In this document: positions 36,576-45,808 of the stretch, one piece after another
Layout of the letters: every line of letters begins with the position of its first letter
Position numbering within the stretch: position 1 is the first letter of the stretch
From: Deltaproteobacteria bacterium
GTDB lineage: Bacteria; Desulfobacterota; GWC2-55-46
Length of the DNA: 64,000 bases
Direction of reading: 5' to 3'
Assembly: GCA_016177845.1 (NCBI GenBank)
Contig: JACOUO010000008.1
Coordinates: 62,001-126,000 of the forward strand
Program-made: the position numbers and the translations under genes
The notes under the pieces: generated by a model
The model's input: only the letters and a program-made list of their open reading frames with translations
Databases searched by the model: none
What the model was told of the DNA's origin: nothing

Positions 36576-36604
36576 AAAGGAGTTACGGAAACCGTAACTC
36601 CTTT
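36576..36604. terminator. Bidirectional hairpin between convergent genes
   Basis: AAAGGAGTTACGG-AAA-CCGTAACTCCTTT is a perfect 13-bp stem with a triloop between the flavoprotein and NmrA-like stops. A and T residues at the stem base act as a short U-tract in both directions. Confidence 0.75.
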
Positions 36605-36627
36605 AATCATCTGCAAGTAGCGTTTAA

Positions 36628-37509
36628 CTACCCCGCCTTCCTCTTCTGCTCAAGCCTGCTCCAGCCAGTCTCCCTGAGCCATGCCTCAAATGACCTAAGC
36701 CCGGGATGCATATTTCTGAGAGCCTTGATATCAATGTTTACGCGCTGCTCATTGAACCACTGGAACATCTTTGCCAGGTCTGCACTGAACTTCCTCACCT
36801 CTGAAATCGGCACCTCCACGAACTTAACGGGCCTGTTCATGACCCTGCTGAGCACATCTGCCGCCTCAGGCATTGTCATGACATCGCCTGCAAGCTCGAT
36901 TGCCTTGCCCATGTAGTCGTTTGGCTTTTCAAAAGCCATTGCAACAAATGCAGCGTGGTCCTCAACAGCAAGCATATACAATTTTGTCTCAGGTTTTAAA
37001 GCCAGCGGCAATGTACCATTGAGTATGGATTGGTACAACTGGGGTGAGTTGAAGTTATACATGAAGAATACAGGACGAAATATCGTTGCCTTAAGCCCCA
37101 GAGAGCGGATATGCTCCTCTATCTGCCATTTGCTCTCAAAGTGAGGCACACCTGTTTTTTTATCAGCGCTTACGACTGAACTGTAGATGAAGTGCTCGAT
37201 TCCTGCTGCCTTTGCCTCCTCAGCAAGCAGCTTACCCTGAAGCACCTCTCCCTCCGTGCCCTGCTCAAAAAAGGTCTGTACGCTAAAGACACCGTAAACA
37301 CCCCTTAAAATGTCACTTATTGAAGCACGGTCATTGAGGTCGCCTCTTACTACCTGCGCCCCTCTTCTTGTCAAAACCTCTGCCGCAGGCTTTATCGGGT
37401 CTCTTGTCAAAGCGCGCACCTGAAAGCCTTTATCAAGAAGGGCCTTTGCAACTGCTCCTCCCTGATGGCCCGTAGCGCCGGTTACGAGTATTATTTTTGT
37501 GGTATTCAC
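36628..37509 (-). CDS. NmrA-family atypical SDR, NAD(P)-binding protein
   Basis: The 293-residue protein has the Rossmann motif ILVTGATGHQGGAVAKALL, VRALTRDP after strand 2 and GVFSVQTFFEQGTEGEVLQG. It lacks the normal SDR Tyr-x3-Lys site in the usual place, as in NmrA-like redox sensors and quinone oxidoreductases. The start is a GTG preceded by AGGAGG. A TATAAT box (37575-37570) lies about 60 bases upstream with a poor -35. It is monocistronic. Function is redox sensing or reduction of an unknown substrate. Confidence 0.82.
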   Translation of the reverse strand: MNTTKIILVTGATGHQGGAVAKALLDKGFQVRALTRDPIKPAAEVLTRRGAQVVRGDLNDRASISDILRGVYGVFSVQTFFEQGTEGEVLQGKLLAEEAKAAGIEHFIYSSVVSADKKTGVPHFESKWQIEEHIRSLGLKATIFRPVFFMYNFNSPQLYQSILNGTLPLALKPETKLYMLAVEDHAAFVAMAFEKPNDYMGKAIELAGDVMTMPEAADVLSRVMNRPVKFVEVPISEVRKFSADLAKMFQWFNEQRVNIDIKALRNMHPGLRSFEAWLRETGWSRLEQKRKAG

Positions 37510-37644
37510 GACAGCCTCCTTCGATTAAAAGGTCCAATTCTGCACAGGCTGAAAAAATAACCCTATTTAATTATAACAGATTTCAGGAGGTTAATTCGTG
37601 GAAGCGCCGCAGGGTGAGAAAACAACAGAGGGCCTTAAAAAGTT

Positions 37645-38265
37645 TTATTTTGCCTTGACCCCGTTAAGGTATATCTGCAATACCTCTTCAAGGTACTCCT
37701 CATCCCTCTTTGGGCTGTCAGGCAAAATGCCGTCTGATACAGGCTGCACTATAAAATAGTAATTGAGCATGCCAGCGAGGGCAAGCGCGGAATAAGAAGG
37801 GTTTAGATTTTTTTTGATATTGCCTTCCGAGATGCCCTGCGCGATCGTATTCTCAAGCATCTTGGCGCCCGCGGCAATGTATTTCTTTACGACAGTCTCA
37901 AAGCATGCTGTGGGGTTTGTAAGTTCGCTGTAATAAAGTCTCATGATGCATGGAAATTCCTTATGCAAAGAGCTTAAAGTCTGTGAGAACTTTTTAATCT
38001 TCTGCATGGTGTCGGTCTCGTTTTTAAGTATCGGCACAAGGGCGCAGAAAAATGCCTTGAACTGAGATTCAAGCACTTCTGCGTAGAGCCCCTCCTTGCC
38101 TCCGAAATAGTAAGATATCATGCCGCTGTTCGTGCCTGCTGCCAGGGCAAGCTCTCTGATGGAGACTGCGGCAAAGCCTTTATTGGCAAAAAGAGTAGTT
38201 GCGGCCTCCATCAATTTCTCACGGGAGTATTTTGGGTTGGAACTCGCAATGACACTGCTTTTCAT
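37645..38265 (-). CDS. TetR/AcrR-family transcriptional regulator
   Basis: The 206-residue regulator has an N-terminal helix-turn-helix (TLFANKGFAAVSIRELALAAGTNSGMISYYFGGKEGLY, residues about 24-62) and a helical ligand-binding domain. It is the last gene of emrA-emrB-tetR, with GAGGAG overlapping the emrB end. A TetR-type palindrome lies just downstream of the operon promoter, so it probably represses its own operon and is released by an efflux substrate. Confidence 0.9.
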   Translation of the reverse strand: MKSSVIASSNPKYSREKLMEAATTLFANKGFAAVSIRELALAAGTNSGMISYYFGGKEGLYAEVLESQFKAFFCALVPILKNETDTMQKIKKFSQTLSSLHKEFPCIMRLYYSELTNPTACFETVVKKYIAAGAKMLENTIAQGISEGNIKKNLNPSYSALALAGMLNYYFIVQPVSDGILPDSPKRDEEYLEEVLQIYLNGVKAK

Positions 38266-38275
38266 GACATTCTCC

Positions 38276-39826
38276 TCAATGAATATTTGCCGGCCCTGAG
38301 GTCTGCGTTCTCCTCAATAAAAAGAGGAAAGGCATGACAAGCAGGAACACTATGCCCATTATCCAGAATATATGGTTATAGGAAAGCATGGCCGCCTGCC
38401 GGGCTACTTCCCTGTACATTATCGCTATGGCCCCCTTCTCGGCTGTGACCGCATCAACACCTCTTGAAACAAGCCCTGATTTCAAAAACTCGAACTTCAT
38501 CCTTGCGGCAGTATCAAATACGGTTATGTGCTGGACAAGCGAAGTCTGATAGAACTGGGAGAACCTCTCAAGAAGCGTTGCCGCAACAGCTATGCCCACC
38601 CCGCCCCCGATATTTCTCTGAAGGTTGAAAATACCTGCCGCGTCCCCCATCTCTTTTTTGGATATGGGCGCCAGGGCGATTGTTGAAATTGGCACAAAGA
38701 TAAGCCCTAAACCTATGCCAAGCAGTATCCTTGGCATTACAAATATCCAGTAAGATGTCTCAAGGTTAAACCCGTTCATAATGAACATCGACCACGCGCT
38801 TAGGACAAGGCCGATGCCTATGAGCCACCTGCCGTCATGCTTCTCAAGCATGCCTCCCGCGATAGGCATGGTTAAAAGAGTAGCTATGCCGCCGGGCGCA
38901 AGGACGAAGCCTGACAGTGTTGCCGTATAACCCATAAGTGTCTGAAGGAACAGAGGTATAAGCATAAGAGAGCCGTACAGGCAGAACCCGAACATGAACA
39001 TCATGTAGTTGCCTGTGGCAAAAGTCCGGTCTTTAAAGAGCCTCAGGTTTACAATCGGGTGTTCGTGCTTAAGCTCCACATAGATGAGCATAATAAGTGA
39101 AATCAATGCTATCAATGAGAATGCTATTATGAATGAAGAGCTGAACCAGTCTTCCCTTTGACCTTTATCAAGCACGACCTGCAGAGAGCCAAGCCCGCTC
39201 GTAAGAAGAATAAGCCCCCAGTAATCGATTGACAGGCCCTCTTTCTTTTTCAGGTAATCCGGGTCAAAGATAAAGAACTTCGCCATTATCACGGCGATTA
39301 TTCCAACAGGTATGTTGATATAAAATATCCATCTCCAGCTCATGTTGTCTGTGACCCAGCCCCCGAGGGCCGGGCCGATAATGGGGCCCATCATCGCGCC
39401 TACGCCGAAGATTCCCATTGCCATTCCCTGCTGGTTCGGCGGAAATGTCTCCATGAGTATTGCCTGACTGTTGGGGATGAGTATGCCCCCGGAGGCTCCC
39501 TGGATTACCCTGAATAAAATAAGTGTCTCTATATTAGGCGAGATACCGCACAGGAATGAGGATAAGGTGAATAGTATCATGCAGGAGATAAGCATCCTCT
39601 TCCTGCCGAACATCTTTGAAAGCCACCCTGTCATTGGAAGCACTATTGCGTTGCTGACAAGGTAAGATGTGAGCACCCAAGAGACCTCATCAGTGCCTGC
39701 ATTAAGGTTTCCCTGAATATTGGGCAGGGCGACATTGGCTACCGAGGTATCTATTATCTCCATGACAGTAGGCAGCATTACCGAAAGTGTAATCAGCCAC
39801 TTATTTACAATCGGCGCACCTGACAT
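38276..39826 (-). CDS. emrB: DHA2-family MFS efflux permease (EmrB-like)
   Basis: The 516-residue protein has about 14 predicted membrane helices. Motif A is seen as WLSKMFGRKRML, IDTSVANVALPNIQGNL occurs in helix 1, and VIQGASGGILIPNSQAIL and GPALGGWVTDNMSWRWIFYINIP follow, the latter diagnostic of DHA2 exporters. It exports hydrophobic toxic compounds using the proton gradient. It pairs with the adaptor EmrA encoded five bases upstream. Complete length and motifs. Confidence 0.92.
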   Translation of the reverse strand: MSGAPIVNKWLITLSVMLPTVMEIIDTSVANVALPNIQGNLNAGTDEVSWVLTSYLVSNAIVLPMTGWLSKMFGRKRMLISCMILFTLSSFLCGISPNIETLILFRVIQGASGGILIPNSQAILMETFPPNQQGMAMGIFGVGAMMGPIIGPALGGWVTDNMSWRWIFYINIPVGIIAVIMAKFFIFDPDYLKKKEGLSIDYWGLILLTSGLGSLQVVLDKGQREDWFSSSFIIAFSLIALISLIMLIYVELKHEHPIVNLRLFKDRTFATGNYMMFMFGFCLYGSLMLIPLFLQTLMGYTATLSGFVLAPGGIATLLTMPIAGGMLEKHDGRWLIGIGLVLSAWSMFIMNGFNLETSYWIFVMPRILLGIGLGLIFVPISTIALAPISKKEMGDAAGIFNLQRNIGGGVGIAVAATLLERFSQFYQTSLVQHITVFDTAARMKFEFLKSGLVSRGVDAVTAEKGAIAIMYREVARQAAMLSYNHIFWIMGIVFLLVMPFLFLLRRTQTSGPANIH

Positions 39827-39831
39827 ATCAG

Positions 39832-40890
39832 TTAAAATATCCCTTTAAAGATATCAGCTATGCTTCTGCCCGTGTGAATGGTAGACTCCACGCTCATGCC
39901 TACCCTCAATACTTGCTCAGGGTCGGTTTTCTCATCTATCGTTATCTTTACCGGTATCCTCTGTACGACCTTTACATAATTGCCTGAGGCGTTCTCGGGA
40001 GGAAGCAAGGAAAAGGCCGCGCCGGTGCCTGCCATTATGCTCTCGACAGTACCTTTAAAGACCCTTCCGGGGTACATATCTACCTTGAATTCCACTTGTT
40101 GCCCCGGCCTTATATAAGTAAGCTGGCTTTCCTTGTAATTCGCAGTGACCCACGCGCTATCAAGCGATACAACGGCCATAACAGGCTGGCCCTGAGAGAT
40201 AATATCACCGGTCTCTATTGCCTTTTTTGTGATATAGCCGTCAGCAGGGGCATATATCTTTACATAATCGAGATTAAGCTCGGCCTCTTGAAGCTGTGCC
40301 CTTCTCTGAAGTATTTTGGCCCCTTTATTCGGGTTTGATGAACCGAGCACAGCCACTGCCCTTTTCAGGGTTTCTTCAGCTTCATTATGCTGGGCCAGAG
40401 CCATCTTGTGAGCGGTAAAAAGCCTCTCAAGGTTTTCCTTGGGGATGACCTCTTTTTCATAGAGCGCCTGCCCTCTCTTTAAATCAAGCTCAGCCTGCTC
40501 AAGGCGGGCTGAAGCTACCCGTACCGAAGCCTTTGCTGCCTCGACCTGTGCATAATCGCTTGATGTCTCGTTCTTTGCCATATCAAGCTGCGCCTTGGCA
40601 TTGAGCGCCCTGACTTCAAAATCCCTTGGGTCAAGTTCAAGCAGCAGCTCGCCCTTTTTTACAGGCTGATTATCCTTCACATATACATTTTTCACAGTGC
40701 CAGGAATGCGGGATGACACCGTGTAGATATTAGATTCAATAAAAGCGTTGTCTGTCGTTATATGGGTCTTGCTCCTGACCCACATCCTTGCGCCAAGGGC
40801 TATGATTATAAGAAAGACTGTGAGGATGATTACCACAGCCCTGATTTTCTTACCATTGCCTTCTTTTTGGTTATTTAGCCCCTCACCCAT
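39832..40890 (-). CDS. emrA: HlyD-family membrane fusion protein (EmrA-like)
   Basis: The 352-residue protein has one N-terminal membrane helix (AVVIILTVFLIIIALGARMWV). The periplasmic adaptor layout follows: IPGTVKNVYVKDNQPVKKGELLLELD (lipoyl half), a coiled-coil hairpin at about residues 90-180, APADGYITKKAIETGDIISQGQPV (second half) and a beta-barrel. It links EmrB to an outer-membrane channel; no TolC gene is in the window. GGAGG precedes the ATG and the operator lies in the leader. Confidence 0.92.
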   Translation of the reverse strand: MGEGLNNQKEGNGKKIRAVVIILTVFLIIIALGARMWVRSKTHITTDNAFIESNIYTVSSRIPGTVKNVYVKDNQPVKKGELLLELDPRDFEVRALNAKAQLDMAKNETSSDYAQVEAAKASVRVASARLEQAELDLKRGQALYEKEVIPKENLERLFTAHKMALAQHNEAEETLKRAVAVLGSSNPNKGAKILQRRAQLQEAELNLDYVKIYAPADGYITKKAIETGDIISQGQPVMAVVSLDSAWVTANYKESQLTYIRPGQQVEFKVDMYPGRVFKGTVESIMAGTGAAFSLLPPENASGNYVKVVQRIPVKITIDEKTDPEQVLRVGMSVESTIHTGRSIADIFKGIF

Positions 40891-40909
40891 TGTTGTTCCT
40901 CCAGCTTAA

Positions 40910-40929
40910 TTAATCAATCGTTTGATTAA
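40910..40929. promoter_or_regulatory. TetR-type operator in the emrA leader
   Basis: TTAATCAA-TCGT-TTGATTAA is a perfect 8-bp inverted repeat with a 4-base centre, lying a few bases downstream of the predicted transcription start and 20 bases before the emrA ATG. Its form and position fit repression by the TetR protein of the same operon. Confidence 0.72.
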
Positions 40930-40939
40930 GAATACAGAT

Positions 40940-40967
40940 ATTATAGTTTCAGGCCAAGGATTGTCAA
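40940..40967 (-). promoter_or_regulatory. Consensus sigma-70 promoter of emrA-emrB-tetR
   Basis: The minus strand reads TTGACA, 16 bases, TATAAT. Both hexamers match the consensus fully, so tight repression by the overlapping operator system is expected. Confidence 0.82.
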
Positions 40968-41000
40968 CAGGTAAATTCAACCACACACCTCCGGCCTCCC

Positions 41001-41029
41001 TTGACTTACCCCACCCGCTCATTTAATAT
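41001..41029 (+). promoter_or_regulatory. Candidate promoter of prmC
   Basis: TTGACT (41001-41006) is followed after 17 bases by TAATAT (41024-41029), 28 bases before the GTG start. The -10 box is only a partial match. Confidence 0.5.
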
Positions 41030-41056
41030 GGGAACATTCAAAGAAAAGGGATTGTT

Positions 41057-41950
41057 GTGAGCGAACAAAAGGGAGTAACGATAAGAACGGCCCTGCAGGA
41101 GGCCATAAAAAAGCTTGAGGCCGCACGGGTGCCTGACGCAAAGGCAGAAGCCGAGTTTTTACTTACGCATCTGCTCTTCCTCAAAAGGCATGAGCTGTTC
41201 CTTGACCCTGAAAGGCAACTGACGAAAAAAGAGAGTGAACTCTGGAACAGCTTCATCGAAAGAAAAGCAAACAGAGAGCCCTCCCAATACATCATCGGAG
41301 AGACGGAGTTCTACGGCTACCGTTTCAAGGTAACTCCCGATGTGCTTATCCCAAGGCCTGAGACCGAGCTTCTGGTCGAAGAGGCAATCAAAACAGCCTC
41401 TTCGTTCAAAGGTGAAATCAATATAGTAGACCTGTGCACGGGCAGCGGCTGCATAGCAATAGCTGTTGCCAAAGAGATAAAAAGTTCCAATGTCTTTGCA
41501 ACGGATATTTCAGCGGGGGCATTAAAAGTGGCTGCGGAGAACGCCAAGCTGAACAGCATCACTGAACGAGTTAGTTTTTTTGAAGGAGATCTTTTCAAAC
41601 CTCTTGAAGGAACAGGTCTTGAAAATAAAATCCATCTCATCCTTTCAAATCCTCCGTATGTTTCAACAAAGGATAAGGAAATCCTTGAGCCGGAAGTGCG
41701 GGACTTTGAGCCTGCGTCAGCCCTGCTTGCGGGAGATAACGGCCTTGAATTCTACAGGAGGATAATTCTGGAAGCTCCGCTGTATCTCCTCAGCGGAGGG
41801 TATCTTATAATGGAGCTTGGGTACGGGCAAGCCGATTTAGTGCGGAGCATGGCTGAAGAAAACGGACGATTCGCCTCAATTGAAGTTAAAAAAGATTACT
41901 CAGGGATAGAGCGGGTCTTTAAGGCGCAGATTAAACAGCACGAACTGTAA
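41057..41950 (+). CDS. prmC: Peptide chain release factor N5-glutamine methyltransferase
   Basis: The 297-residue enzyme has an N-terminal helical domain (LQEAIKKLEAARVPDAKAEAEFLL), the linker LIPRPETELLVEEA, SAM motif VDLCTGSGCIAIAVA and the glutamine-binding SNPPYVSTKD. The last is the NPPY motif of HemK/PrmC. It methylates the GGQ glutamine of RF1 and RF2. Start is a GTG with a purine-rich AAAAGGG upstream. It ends immediately against the stop of the convergent response-regulator gene, with no space for an intergenic terminator. prfA is not in the window. Confidence 0.93.
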   Translation: MSEQKGVTIRTALQEAIKKLEAARVPDAKAEAEFLLTHLLFLKRHELFLDPERQLTKKESELWNSFIERKANREPSQYIIGETEFYGYRFKVTPDVLIPRPETELLVEEAIKTASSFKGEINIVDLCTGSGCIAIAVAKEIKSSNVFATDISAGALKVAAENAKLNSITERVSFFEGDLFKPLEGTGLENKIHLILSNPPYVSTKDKEILEPEVRDFEPASALLAGDNGLEFYRRIILEAPLYLLSGGYLIMELGYGQADLVRSMAEENGRFASIEVKKDYSGIERVFKAQIKQHEL

Positions 41951-43339
41951 TCACATCTTTATTATCTCAAGGAGCTTGCACTTCTCCCAGAGCGTCTTTC
42001 TGGAAACGCCAAGAAGCTTTGCCGCAAGGGTCTTATTCCCTTTAGTCTCTTCAAGCACTTTTGTGATGTATTGTTTTTCAAAATCCCTCATCACCTTTGT
42101 CAGGTGCTCATAGCTCTGGATATTCTGCAATACCTTAAAGCAATCGCCGATATTGTTATTATTGACCTCTTCCGAGAGGTCCCAGGGGTGTATCTCATCC
42201 CCCTTGCTCATCACTACTGCCCTTTCAACAATATTTTCAAGCTCCCTGACATTTCCGGGGTACGGGTATTGTAAAAGAAGTTCAACCGCATCTATTGAGA
42301 ACCCCTTTATATTTTTTTTGTAATGCTCGGAGAAGTAATTGAGGAAGTGGTTGGCAAGCAACATTACATCTCCCTTGCGCTCCCTCAAAGGAGGCAGGGT
42401 TATCGGGACGACATTGAGCCTGTAGTAGAGGTCTTCCCTGAATATCCCCTTCTGCACCTCTTTTTTCAGGTCCCTCTGCGTTGCGCATATGATCCTCACA
42501 TCAACGCTTAGGGTCTCCGTGCCTCCGAGCCTGTCAAACTCCCTCTCCTGCAAAACCCTTAAGAGCTTTACCTGTATGGCAGGGGATATCTCGCCTATCT
42601 CATCAAGGAAGAGAGTGCCTTTATTGGCAAGCTCAAACCTGCCTTTTTTCTGCTTTATGGCGCCTGTAAAAGCGCCCTTCTCATAGCCGAAAAGCTCTGC
42701 CTCAAGGAGTGTCTCGGGAAGCGCCGCGCAGCTTATCTTTACAAAAGGTTCGTTTCTCCTTTGGCTGTTGAAATGCACTGCATTGGCGACAAGCTCTTTA
42801 CCTGTGCCGCTTTCCCCGAGTATAAGCACTGTGGAGTCAGTCTGCGCGACTATGAAGACCTTATCGAATATCTCCTTCATCTTCTCGCTCTTGCCTACAA
42901 TGCCGCTGAAGTTATACCTGCCTTCAACCTGCTCTTTTAGCATCATATTCTCCTCTTCAAGGTCTTTAAACCTTATGAGGCGCTTGACCATCAGGAGGAG
43001 TTCATCCATTGAAAAAGGTTTGGTTATGTAATCGTATGCCCCGTACTTCATCGCCTCTACAGCCGTATCAACGGAGCCGTAGGCAGTGATAAGTATCACC
43101 TGGGTATCAGGGGAGTTGCGCTTGCACGATTTAAGCACTTCGACCCCGCCGATGTCAGGAAGGCGCAGGTCGGTTATAACGATATCGTAAGAGGTCTCTT
43201 TGCTTGAGTTTATGCCCTCTTTGCCTGATTCGGTCTCGTGCACGATATAGCCTTCTTCCTTGAGGGCGTCGCTTATCGATATCCTCATCAAAGGCTCGTC
43301 ATCTATCAACAGTATCTTTGGTGTCCTCGGCACTTCCAT
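41951..43339 (-). CDS. Sigma-54-dependent NtrC-family response regulator
   Basis: The 462-residue protein has a receiver domain (phospho-acceptor in YDIVITDLRLPD, lysine in ITKPFSMDEL) and a central AAA+ domain. That domain contains GESGTGKELVANAVH and the sigma-54 contact loop GAFTGA near residue 210, then GTLFLDEIGEI. The C-terminal Fis-type helix-turn-helix is NKTLAAKLLGVSRKTLWEK. It activates sigma-54 promoters when phosphorylated. It lies six bases after the histidine kinase gene, its evident partner. Whether it acts at the sigma-54 promoter at 33.45 kb is unknown. Confidence 0.93.
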   Translation of the reverse strand: MEVPRTPKILLIDDEPLMRISISDALKEEGYIVHETESGKEGINSSKETSYDIVITDLRLPDIGGVEVLKSCKRNSPDTQVILITAYGSVDTAVEAMKYGAYDYITKPFSMDELLLMVKRLIRFKDLEEENMMLKEQVEGRYNFSGIVGKSEKMKEIFDKVFIVAQTDSTVLILGESGTGKELVANAVHFNSQRRNEPFVKISCAALPETLLEAELFGYEKGAFTGAIKQKKGRFELANKGTLFLDEIGEISPAIQVKLLRVLQEREFDRLGGTETLSVDVRIICATQRDLKKEVQKGIFREDLYYRLNVVPITLPPLRERKGDVMLLANHFLNYFSEHYKKNIKGFSIDAVELLLQYPYPGNVRELENIVERAVVMSKGDEIHPWDLSEEVNNNNIGDCFKVLQNIQSYEHLTKVMRDFEKQYITKVLEETKGNKTLAAKLLGVSRKTLWEKCKLLEIIKM

Positions 43340-43345
43340 CCTCCG

Positions 43346-45610
43346 TCAAACAGCTATTGGCAAATATATCTTAAATGTCGTACCTTTTCCAAGCTGGCTT
43401 TCAACTTCTATCCTGCCCTTGTGCCTCTCGATTATACCACGGCTTACCGACAGGCCCAGGCCTGTGCCTTTACCGACACCCTTGGTCGTAAAGAACGGGT
43501 CAAATATCTTGGGCAGATTATCGGCGGCGATACCGCACCCGTTATCGGAAACAAGTATGCAGTACCAGTTGCCTTCAAACCTTGTCGAGACCTCTATTAC
43601 GCCCTCTCCGTCAACGGCCTGTATGGCATTGAGGATTAGATTTACAAGTATCTGCTCCATCTGGTGCTTGTCAGCGAAGATGCTCGGCAGCCCCTGCCCG
43701 AGCTTTTTGACAAGCCTTATATCTTTGCCTTTGATGATATGGAGGAACAAGGGAATGATTCCCTCTATCATTATGTTTACATCTGTAAGCCTCAGTTCCG
43801 GTGCGTGCTGCTGCGAGAAGTCCAGAAGCTGCCTTACGATGTTCTGCACCCGCTTAATGCCTTCTTCCATGAAATCAAGGTACTCTGCCTTACGAGCCTC
43901 GGTAAGCTTCTTATGCTTGAAATTATAGAGACAGTTAAGTATCCCGCCAAGCGGATTATTTACCTCGTGCGCTATGCCAGCGGCAAGCTGGCCGATTGCG
44001 GCAAGTTTCTCGCTTGAGATGATGCTTGCCTCTATCTCCTTGTTCTTTGTTATGTCCTCTGCCATCCAGACGACATAGTCCGCAGGCCCTGAGCTCTCCG
44101 ATAATATCGGGAATATGCTTATCCTTAATGAGATGACCTTTCCTTCCGAGTTTGTTATCTTCTGCTCAATGGTCCTGCCCGAGCCTGTTTCAAAGACGCT
44201 GTTCATCACTTCATACAGCCCTCTTTTGATCTCAGGATTTGCAAGGTGGACAACGAAGTTAAGGTTTGAGCAGTCCTCGCCCTCTTTGCAATTGCATACG
44301 GGGCACGCCTTTGAGGCGTGCCTGTTCCATACGACTATCGACATGTTCCTCTCAACGACATAGAGGCAATACGGAAGGCTGTTTATAATCGACTCGATAA
44401 GGTTTTTCTGCTGCCTGAGCTTATCCTGGCTTACCTTTATCCTGTCTTCGTTATCGCGCAGGCTCTTGACCATGATATCAAAGGTCCTTGCGAGGTCTGC
44501 TATCTCGTCATTGCCGTCCTTTTGCGTTCCGACGCGGATATTGAGATCTCCCGTTGAAACAAGCTGCGCCTTTTTGGTTAAGGATTTTATCGGCCTCGTT
44601 ATCATGTATGTGATAAATGAGGCCACACCCGTTGCCATCAGCAGGCCGACAAGGGCTATGGTCGTGACTGCTTTTATGTTCCTGTACTGGAGCTCTACAA
44701 ACTTTTCCTTTGGCACGCCCACAAAAAGCGACCCTATTATCTTTGCATCGTGGTTGATAATCGGGTCAAACGCAGTGATGTACTGCTTCTGGGCTATTGA
44801 GGTCTCTCCCCTGAAGCTCAGGTTCGTATTTATCTCACTGATGACTTCCTTGGGTATTAGATGCCCAATGGTCCTGTGTCCGTTCTCATCCACAACATTG
44901 GTGGCTATCTGGACATTACCCATCGCTATGGTGACAAGAGAGCCGGGGATGCTCTCGGCAAGGCTGTCAGAGACGAATGAGTCATTATTCATCAGGTCGC
45001 CGGTGATGATTGCGCCTATCACCTTATCGCTGCTGTCCATAACAGGGGTTACTACTATCAGCATCATCCCGTCATTAAGCTCGCCCTCATTTACCAGTTT
45101 GCCGCCTTTCTCGGTCACAAGCGGCACATTGGCAAGCCCTGCTATTCCATCCTCGCGCAGTATTTCATTTGAGACTATTTCGGTTGAGATGAAAGATTTT
45201 TTCTTCTGGAAGGCCTTCTGCACAAGGCCGTTGAATGAGAGGGGCACGCCGGACTTAAGATTATTCTGGGATGCGATAGTGATTGCCTTGCTGTCTACAA
45301 CCGCCCAGAGGTCAACATAGGGCCTGAATTTATTCCACGCCTTGAGCTGTTCCTTCAGTACGGTTTTATCTTTCCTGATTATAGACTGCTTTATATAGAC
45401 TTCGGTAGATGCCTGAAGCATTCCGTATTGCATCTGGTATGCCCTTGCGTAGTACTGCATCCACGCTGCCTTGAGGTTATGGTTAATGGTCTCCTGGGCA
45501 TCGTCTTTTTTACTGCTGCTTATGATCGTGGTTGTGAGAAAGGCCAGAAAAATAGTAGGCAGAAGCGTTACGACGAGAAAGGAAAATATGAGTTTACTGC
45601 CTATGTTCAT
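43346..45610 (-). CDS. Membrane sensor histidine kinase with Cache, HAMP and Cys-rich PAS domains
   Basis: The 754-residue kinase has TM1 at about residues 7-29 and a large periplasmic Cache-type sensor. TM2 (VTTIALVGLLMATGVASFITYMI) and a HAMP domain (RPIKSLTKKAQLVSTGDLNIRV) follow. Next is a PAS domain (about 405-530) with an unusual cluster CPVCNCKEGEDC. HisKA carries the phospho-accepting His in AGIAHEVNNPLGG. The HATPase has NAIQAV, DNGCGIA and GKGTGLGLSV. It phosphorylates the downstream NtrC-type regulator. The periplasmic ligand is unknown; the cysteines could bind metal or sense redox. Confidence 0.92.
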   Translation of the reverse strand: MNIGSKLIFSFLVVTLLPTIFLAFLTTTIISSSKKDDAQETINHNLKAAWMQYYARAYQMQYGMLQASTEVYIKQSIIRKDKTVLKEQLKAWNKFRPYVDLWAVVDSKAITIASQNNLKSGVPLSFNGLVQKAFQKKKSFISTEIVSNEILREDGIAGLANVPLVTEKGGKLVNEGELNDGMMLIVVTPVMDSSDKVIGAIITGDLMNNDSFVSDSLAESIPGSLVTIAMGNVQIATNVVDENGHRTIGHLIPKEVISEINTNLSFRGETSIAQKQYITAFDPIINHDAKIIGSLFVGVPKEKFVELQYRNIKAVTTIALVGLLMATGVASFITYMITRPIKSLTKKAQLVSTGDLNIRVGTQKDGNDEIADLARTFDIMVKSLRDNEDRIKVSQDKLRQQKNLIESIINSLPYCLYVVERNMSIVVWNRHASKACPVCNCKEGEDCSNLNFVVHLANPEIKRGLYEVMNSVFETGSGRTIEQKITNSEGKVISLRISIFPILSESSGPADYVVWMAEDITKNKEIEASIISSEKLAAIGQLAAGIAHEVNNPLGGILNCLYNFKHKKLTEARKAEYLDFMEEGIKRVQNIVRQLLDFSQQHAPELRLTDVNIMIEGIIPLFLHIIKGKDIRLVKKLGQGLPSIFADKHQMEQILVNLILNAIQAVDGEGVIEVSTRFEGNWYCILVSDNGCGIAADNLPKIFDPFFTTKGVGKGTGLGLSVSRGIIERHKGRIEVESQLGKGTTFKIYLPIAV

Positions 45611-45690
45611 CTTTGTATCTGCGCTTTAAAAAATGGATAAGGCCCGGCGGCCTTAAGGGAACGGAAATATCTGAATTTTGTATAAAATTT

Positions 45691-45719
45691 AGAATATTAC
45701 AAATATGCGGGAAAGTCAA
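45691..45719 (-). promoter_or_regulatory. Sigma-70-type promoter of the histidine kinase operon
   Basis: The minus strand reads TTGACT, 17 bases, TATTCT. Transcription would begin near 45684, about 75 bases before the kinase ATG. Confidence 0.6.
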
Positions 45720-45746
45720 GGAATGCGGAAGGCTTAAAAAGGAGGC

Positions 45747-45775
45747 GGGGAGGCCCCTGCGGAAGGGCGCTCCCC
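45747..45775 (-). terminator. Possible terminator of the small membrane peptide gene
   Basis: On the minus strand GGGGAG pairs with CTCCCC around an interrupted GC-rich inner stem, and CCTTTTT follows within about ten bases. It is 34 bases after the small ORF and just upstream of the kinase promoter. The inner stem has mismatches. Confidence 0.4.
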
Positions 45776-45808
45776 TTGTTGCGGATTGTGGGGTTTGGGA
45801 AAAAACTC

